Assembly: GCF_000455445.1 (NCBI RefSeq)
Contig: NZ_HG417090.1
Location: 8,190 to 63,572 of the forward strand
Direction of reading: 5' to 3'
Origin: Hoylesella timonensis 4401737 = DSM 22865 = JCM 15640
GTDB lineage: Bacteria > Bacteroidota > Bacteroidia > Bacteroidales > Bacteroidaceae
Length of the DNA stretch: 55,383 bases
The translations under genes and the position numbers were made by a program. Numbering within the stretch: position 1 is the stretch's first letter; every line of letters begins with the position of its first letter. The notes beneath the pieces were generated by a model. The model did no database searches. It was given only the letters and a program-made list of their open reading frames with translations, and had not been told where the DNA came from. Below are positions 51,444-55,383 of the stretch, in pieces.

Positions 51444-53131
51444 AATTGTTTAATATTTAAATCGTTTCTTACTTTTCTTTTAATTTCTTCTATCTCAAAC
51501 GAAGGTATTTTAACGGTCTTTCGTAATATTAATCTACCTAGTTCTATTTGTTCATGTTTCTTAGAGTTTGTTTTTAGAACAATATACATCTGATAAAGTG
51601 GTATAAATCTGTTAGGGCACATCTCATGTGCCAACTTAAAGTGAAGAAAAGCATTATTATATCTTTTTAAATCCATCAACAAAGCCCCTTTTAGCATTTG
51701 AACCTGGTAATCAGCTATTATAAAACTGTCAATTAATGATAACGCTTTACTTGCTCTATTTGTATCTTTAAGAAAAGTAGCATAATTATAAATAAACTCG
51801 GGTTGCTTATTTAATTGCCAATATAATCTACTATATAGAATTTCGACCTTATTATATCTACCTAATAATGAGTAATTATAAGCTTGATTCCATAGGTAGT
51901 GTGTTTTTGCTGTATTGACCGCATAAAGCAAAATGAAACCTCCTGATAATAAAAAACATATAGATACAACAAGCCTATGTATATATATACATATTGTATA
52001 TTTATAATTGGCGGATGCTATATACCAGGCTAATGCTATCCAAGTAATAGGATATCTAAATGGATATGAGACCATAGAAAAAATAAATAAAGCACAGTAA
52101 AAAGACATATGTATTTTATCCAATACCGTCCTACGTAATAATACTATTATGCCTAAAATAAGCAATATAGGAAATAGTACACCATAATCAACTGCTAATA
52201 AAAGAAATTCATTCAATGGGTGTTTAATGTTATCTGCCCTTTGCTGTATATCAAAAGATTTTCCTTTTAATTTTATGGCCTGTCGTAGCATATAATATTT
52301 TCTAAAACCATTATATCCATACCCGAAACATATATGTTTGGGTGTATCTAGCATAGATAATGTTGTTGCGTAAATGAAACATCTCCCTTTTGTTGATTCT
52401 GTTTTATTCCTAAATATAGCGAATAGTGTTAAACAGCAAAATGCTATGAAAACAATCTTTCTATACCGTTTCACGAAAAAAAAGGAAATTATAATGAAAC
52501 CTGATAATTGACCTGCCCGTGAATTACACATTAACAATGCTATAATACAAATGATAATGAGTAATGCGTAGAATGCTAAATGTTTTCGGGGTTTGGCATT
52601 TGTAATTCGATTACATAATGAAATTATTGAAACTATCAAAGACAATGCTAATCCACAAGGATTATCATAGGCTCCATTTATTATTGGGCTATGCATCAAG
52701 TATTGATTAAATGAAAGGTATATTGAAAAGAAAGATGCACAAATAAAGCATAAATCTATAAATTCCTGATGTATGTATTTTTTAAAAGATTTAAAAAATA
52801 ATATTAATAAAATCTCACTTATAATAATTAATAACACATCAAAAGAATAGCTTAATATTTGTAAGAAACCTACGATAATAATTACAATTATAGTACTTAA
52901 TAAATCCAAGCTAAAGGTCTTGGATAAAAGAGATTTACTTCTTATCGCAATGAATGAAAAAAATAAGATTGTTCCTAAAATTGATAGATAACTTATCCAT
53001 TTAGTAAATACAAATGAATCCATAAAGAAAGACGATATCAAAGATGAACTAGAAATTATCAATAACAATAAGAAACATTTCATTATTGTTATTATACATA
53101 GCTCCTTAGGATATAGTATAATAGATTTCAT
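51440..53131 (-). CDS. O-antigen-ligase/Wzy-like membrane protein with TPR tail
   Basis: A 563-residue inner-membrane protein with about 12 membrane segments and a large periplasmic loop containing NSRAGQLSG and GRCFIYATTL...HICFGYGYNGFRKYYM, the O-antigen ligase (Wzy_C) pattern. The last 150 residues look like TPR helices (YNYSLLGRYNKVEILYSRLYWQL). Such enzymes transfer glycans to lipid A, lipids or proteins. Being first in the operon, it may glycosylate the eight-cysteine lipoprotein. That is inference. Confidence 0.75.
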   Translation of the reverse strand: MKSIILYPKELCIITIMKCFLLLLIISSSSLISSFFMDSFVFTKWISYLSILGTILFFSFIAIRSKSLLSKTFSLDLLSTIIVIIIVGFLQILSYSFDVLLIIISEILLILFFKSFKKYIHQEFIDLCFICASFFSIYLSFNQYLMHSPIINGAYDNPCGLALSLIVSIISLCNRITNAKPRKHLAFYALLIIICIIALLMCNSRAGQLSGFIIISFFFVKRYRKIVFIAFCCLTLFAIFRNKTESTKGRCFIYATTLSMLDTPKHICFGYGYNGFRKYYMLRQAIKLKGKSFDIQQRADNIKHPLNEFLLLAVDYGVLFPILLILGIIVLLRRTVLDKIHMSFYCALFIFSMVSYPFRYPITWIALAWYIASANYKYTICIYIHRLVVSICFLLSGGFILLYAVNTAKTHYLWNQAYNYSLLGRYNKVEILYSRLYWQLNKQPEFIYNYATFLKDTNRASKALSLIDSFIIADYQVQMLKGALLMDLKRYNNAFLHFKLAHEMCPNRFIPLYQMYIVLKTNSKKHEQIELGRLILRKTVKIPSFEIEEIKRKVRNDLNIKQL

Positions 53132-53143
53132 CTTTCTATATTA

Positions 53144-53154
53144 TATTACAAATG
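53144..53154 (-). promoter_or_regulatory. Promoter of the fulvocin-like operon
   Basis: On the minus strand TACATTTGT (about 53154-53144) fits TAnnTTTG, about 15-20 bases before the first ATG at 53131. It would drive all six genes of the cassette. A second promoter before the fulvocin-like gene was not clear. Confidence 0.6.
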
Positions 53155-53186
53155 TAGAAAAAAAATACGACTGTAATTGATGAGAA

Positions 53187-53220
53187 AGATAAATGTTGTC
53201 TTTTTTAATAAAAAACAACA
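53187..53220. terminator. AT-rich hairpin at the cassette edge
   Basis: AAATGTTGT pairs with ACAACATTT around a T/A-rich loop (about 53189-53222). It may stop transcription entering from the IS remnants. AT-rich content weakens the call. Confidence 0.35.
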
Positions 53221-53236
53221 TTTGTTGTGTTATTTT

Positions 53237-53422
53237 TTAACGAGTTACTTCTTCAAATGTACTTTTCTTAAGCATATATTGCCTGATGAGGCCGTTTGCA
53301 TTTTCAATGGTCCATTCCTGCCATGATGAGTATGAGTCCGTAAAGTACACTTCTGTATTCAGTGCCTTGACAATCATCTTATGACTCGTGAACTCTTTTC
53401 CGTTGTCTGTCGTAATTGTCTT
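53237..53422 (-). pseudogene. IS30-family transposase, C-terminal fragment
   Basis: Minus-strand reading gives TITTDNGKEFTSH, then VYFTDSYSSWQEWTIENANG, then LIRQYMLKKSTFEE, the catalytic Asp and Glu segments of IS30-type transposases. The N-terminus is missing. A dead remnant. Confidence 0.78.
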
Positions 53423-53469
53423 TTATTGCTGTCCGATAAACTTCAAAACGGCACAAGAAAGCAAGCCCC

Positions 53470-53915
53470 CTAATCAAATAGTGAGGGTTCTAGCGGTGCA
53501 TATCTAGCTCTTTCTGCCCAAATTGCACACTCATCTTTCTGAGAATTTTTCATGAAAGCGATGAAATTGGTGTAATACATGAGCGTCAATCTAAGCATGG
53601 TTACGATTTGAGAAAATGAAACGTGTCTTTTAATCATTCTGGACAGTACCGTGCATAGGAGATTGGCGATGAGCACCACCCAGATTTGTTTCTGGATGGC
53701 ATTCACGCTCTCGCCATAGAAAAAGCGTAAAGGAAAATTCTGTTTCAGTTGCTTGTAGAGTGTTTCTATAGCTAGTCTGCGCTAGTAAATTACAGCAAGT
53801 TCCTCAACCGATAGTTCAAAATTGTTGGTCAGCAACGTCACCGATTTACGAGAGTTATTACTTCATAGCTCTACGCATCGGGCTTCGTGCCTTACCTTCT
53901 CTTTCTCAAAAAGAA
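53470..53915 (-). pseudogene. IS4-family transposase, C-terminal fragment with two stops
   Basis: Minus-strand frame: EKVRHEARCVEL-stop-SNNSRKSVTLLTNNFELS, then VIY-stop-RRLAIETLYKQLKQNFP and NAIQKQIWVVLIANLLCTVLS, ending SLFD. Stops are TGA at 53864-53866 and TAG at 53782-53784. IS4-type Y-x2-R-x3-E-x6-K signature is damaged by the TAG. The 5' part ends exactly where IS copy 2 begins, so the insertion interrupted this element. Confidence 0.75.
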
Positions 53916-55161
53916 TGAGACCTCTGCAAAACTCATTGTTCAAAATTTGCTCATTTCATCATATTTTGTACCTTTATAGTATGAAACAATGTCCTTCTTC
54001 TCCGAGTTTTGCTGACCTAATAGTTGGTCATCGTAAGGTTAAACAGACCTTTTTCTTTCAAATAGATCAGATAATTGACTGGAATCCCATTCGTGGACTT
54101 ATTGAAATTGCTTACACCAAAGGCAACCGTCCCACTGGTCGTCCAAGCTATGACAGCCTTGTATTGTTCAAGACCGAACTTCTTCGTACATGGTATGGCT
54201 TGAGTGACGGCGAGGTCGAAGATCAAGTAAATGACCGTCTGTCCTTCAGTCGCTTTGTTGGTTTAGGATTGGATGACTGTGCTCCAGATAGTACAACTGT
54301 ATGCCGTTTCCGTAACATTTTGGTTGAAGCCGACCTTTACGACAATGTGCTACAAGAGATAAATCGCCAGTTAGAGTTGGCTGGTGTTTTGGTTAAGCGT
54401 GGTGCCATCGTTGATGCAAGTATCACGGATAGTCCTCGTCGACCTCGCGGCCGTAAGGAATACGAAGTAGTTGAGGATCGTAATGAGGAATCAGGCAGGG
54501 ATGTAGCAGAAAACGCAATGGTTAAAGAGATCGTCAAACCCAATGTTGATGGTGAAGCACATTGGGTAAAGAAGATGGGGAAGCTACACTTTGGTTACAA
54601 GCGACATTCGGTTACAGATGAGAACGGTTTGGTGATAGCCGAGGAAACCACACCGGCTAACAAAAGTGATATCAAACATTTGGAAAAGCCATTAGAAAAA
54701 GCTAAACTTCCACAAGGTACACCTGTTTATGCCGACAAGGGTTATGATTCTACAGCAAACAAGGATGTACTTAAACGTATGAAGCTCAAGAGTCGTATCA
54801 TGCACAAAGGAGTAAGGGGACGTAAGCTAACGGAAAGAGAGCAGCGTGTTAATGTAGCCATCAGCAAGACACGGTACAAAGTGGAACGTACCTTTGGATC
54901 TATTCACAGATGGTTTCATGGTGGCATAGCCAGATATGTAGGTTTAGATAAGACTCACGCACAACACATCATGGAGGCTATTGCCTACAATTTATATCGA
55001 ACTCCAGGGATAATTGTGTCTAATTCTCTCAAATAAGGGGAGAATATGAGATGAAATAGGGCATATACAGCCTAAAAATCAAAAATATTGACTGCTGGTG
55101 AGCCAATAGTGCTCAAAAACAAGAATGATAGAGAATGGGGTAAGGTTTTGCAGAGGTCTCA
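53916..55161 (+). mobile_element. IS5-family-like insertion sequence, copy 2
   Basis: A 1246-bp element with ends TGAGACCTCTGCAAAAC (53916-53932) and the complement ending at 55161. Same orientation as copy 1, 8.6 kb away. No clear target duplication (left flank AAAGAA, right flank AAATAG). It lies between an IS4 fragment and an IS982 fragment. Confidence 0.85.
53981..55036 (+). CDS. IS5-family transposase, copy 2
   Basis: A 351-residue DDE transposase with IVDASITDSP, VYADKGYDST and KVERTFGSI carrying the catalytic Asp, Asp and Glu. It is clearly related to copy 1 throughout but has many residue differences, so the two are separate arrivals and not a recent duplication. I start at ATG 53981; an upstream in-frame start would lie outside the element. 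Confidence 0.9.
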   Translation: MKQCPSSPSFADLIVGHRKVKQTFFFQIDQIIDWNPIRGLIEIAYTKGNRPTGRPSYDSLVLFKTELLRTWYGLSDGEVEDQVNDRLSFSRFVGLGLDDCAPDSTTVCRFRNILVEADLYDNVLQEINRQLELAGVLVKRGAIVDASITDSPRRPRGRKEYEVVEDRNEESGRDVAENAMVKEIVKPNVDGEAHWVKKMGKLHFGYKRHSVTDENGLVIAEETTPANKSDIKHLEKPLEKAKLPQGTPVYADKGYDSTANKDVLKRMKLKSRIMHKGVRGRKLTEREQRVNVAISKTRYKVERTFGSIHRWFHGGIARYVGLDKTHAQHIMEAIAYNLYRTPGIIVSNSLK

Positions 55162-55383
55162 AAATAGATAGTAATGCTTGAAATTGCGGAAGTCATTGAA
55201 GTGGAAACAGATGAGAATAGTCATGATCTCAGCACGGCTCATTCGCCATTTACGCTTTCTATGCTTGATGCCGTCAGGCTCTTGCAGAGCCAGTTTTGCT
55301 ATTTCAACATCAAATTCCTTGCTAGAAATCATCTGCAATACAAAAAATTCTCTGTAATTTTGTCTTTGGTAATCAATCGCTAT
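55162..55383 (-). pseudogene. IS982-family transposase, N-terminal fragment
   Basis: Minus-strand sequence contains EFDVEIAKLALQEPDGIKHR and SRAEIMTILICFHFNDFRNF followed by KHYYLF, typical of Bacteroidetes IS982-type transposases. The reading frame seems shifted before EFD (TKDKITENF is in a different frame). The gene is cut by IS copy 2 on one side and by the window edge on the other. Confidence 0.72.

Noticed and set aside
53822..53980. N-terminal extension of transposase copy 2
   Set aside because: It crosses the inverted repeat and runs into an IS4 remnant; the start at 53981 matches copy 1.
45305..55161. Simple composite transposon with identical IS ends
   Set aside because: The two transposases differ at many residues and no target duplication was found, so a recent composite transposition is not supported.

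Overview
The window looks like a mobile accessory region from a Bacteroidales bacterium, most likely Prevotella or a close relative. Most intergenic promoters carry the Bacteroidetes -7 element TAnnTTTG, the transfer genes are the TraE-TraO families of Bacteroidetes conjugative transposons, and the genes are AT-rich with long leaders. I saw no rRNA or complete tRNA gene. All family assignments come from reading the sequence; no search was run.

Layout. (1) 1-715: start of a minus-strand integrase cut by the window edge, its repeat-rich upstream region, a 17-bp remnant of a tRNA-Ser 3' end (393-409) and three direct repeats in front of a second integrase, together a plausible element end. (2) 716-5440: tyrosine integrase, DUF3853 regulator, very small ORFs, a hypothetical gene and a HipB/HipA pair with its operator. 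(3) 5440-24030: lipoprotein, ParA-like ATPase and partner, small regulators, DUF3127 protein, then a type IV secretion operon with TraE, TraF, TraG (VirB4), two VirB5-like proteins, TraJ (VirB6), TraK (VirB8), TraL, TraM (VirB10), TraN (VirB9), TraO, a lipoprotein with an in-frame stop and the coupling protein. (4) 24163-36380: peptidoglycan hydrolase and a cargo operon of putative establishment proteins (DUF4099/DUF3945-like, MutS-I-like, ArdC-like, Toprim primase), a third VirB5-like protein, zinc ribbons, an HU protein and unknowns. (5) 36388-41109: relaxase, MobC-like accessory protein, an oriT-like inverted repeat, 48/24-bp tandem repeats, 22-bp-spaced iterons and a Rep initiator. (6) 41106-45300: fimbrillin-like gene, small lipoprotein genes and a 149-nt imperfect palindrome. 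(7) 45305-55383: two related but non-identical IS5-type elements and fragments of at least four other transposases, enclosing a six-gene minus-strand cassette around a fulvocin C-like eight-cysteine protein.

Two items stand out. First, unrelated key genes (DUF3853 regulator, rep, the establishment operon, the relaxase and, more weakly, traE) are preceded by leaders sharing an architecture: CTTTAAT repeats flanking a hairpin, then an ATTAAAG segment by the start codon that can pair with either repeat. One hairpin covaries between leaders. This looks like a shared RNA regulatory element linking replication, mobilisation, transfer and establishment. Second, the IS-flanked cassette (O-antigen-ligase-like protein, DUF1573, MauE-like protein, fulvocin C-like lipoprotein, small membrane protein, transglutaminase-like lipoprotein) looks like a dedicated system for making or displaying a disulfide-rich surface peptide.

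Several genes look damaged: the relaxase 3' end appears frameshifted, two ORFs carry in-frame stops, and the right edge is a pile of IS remnants.
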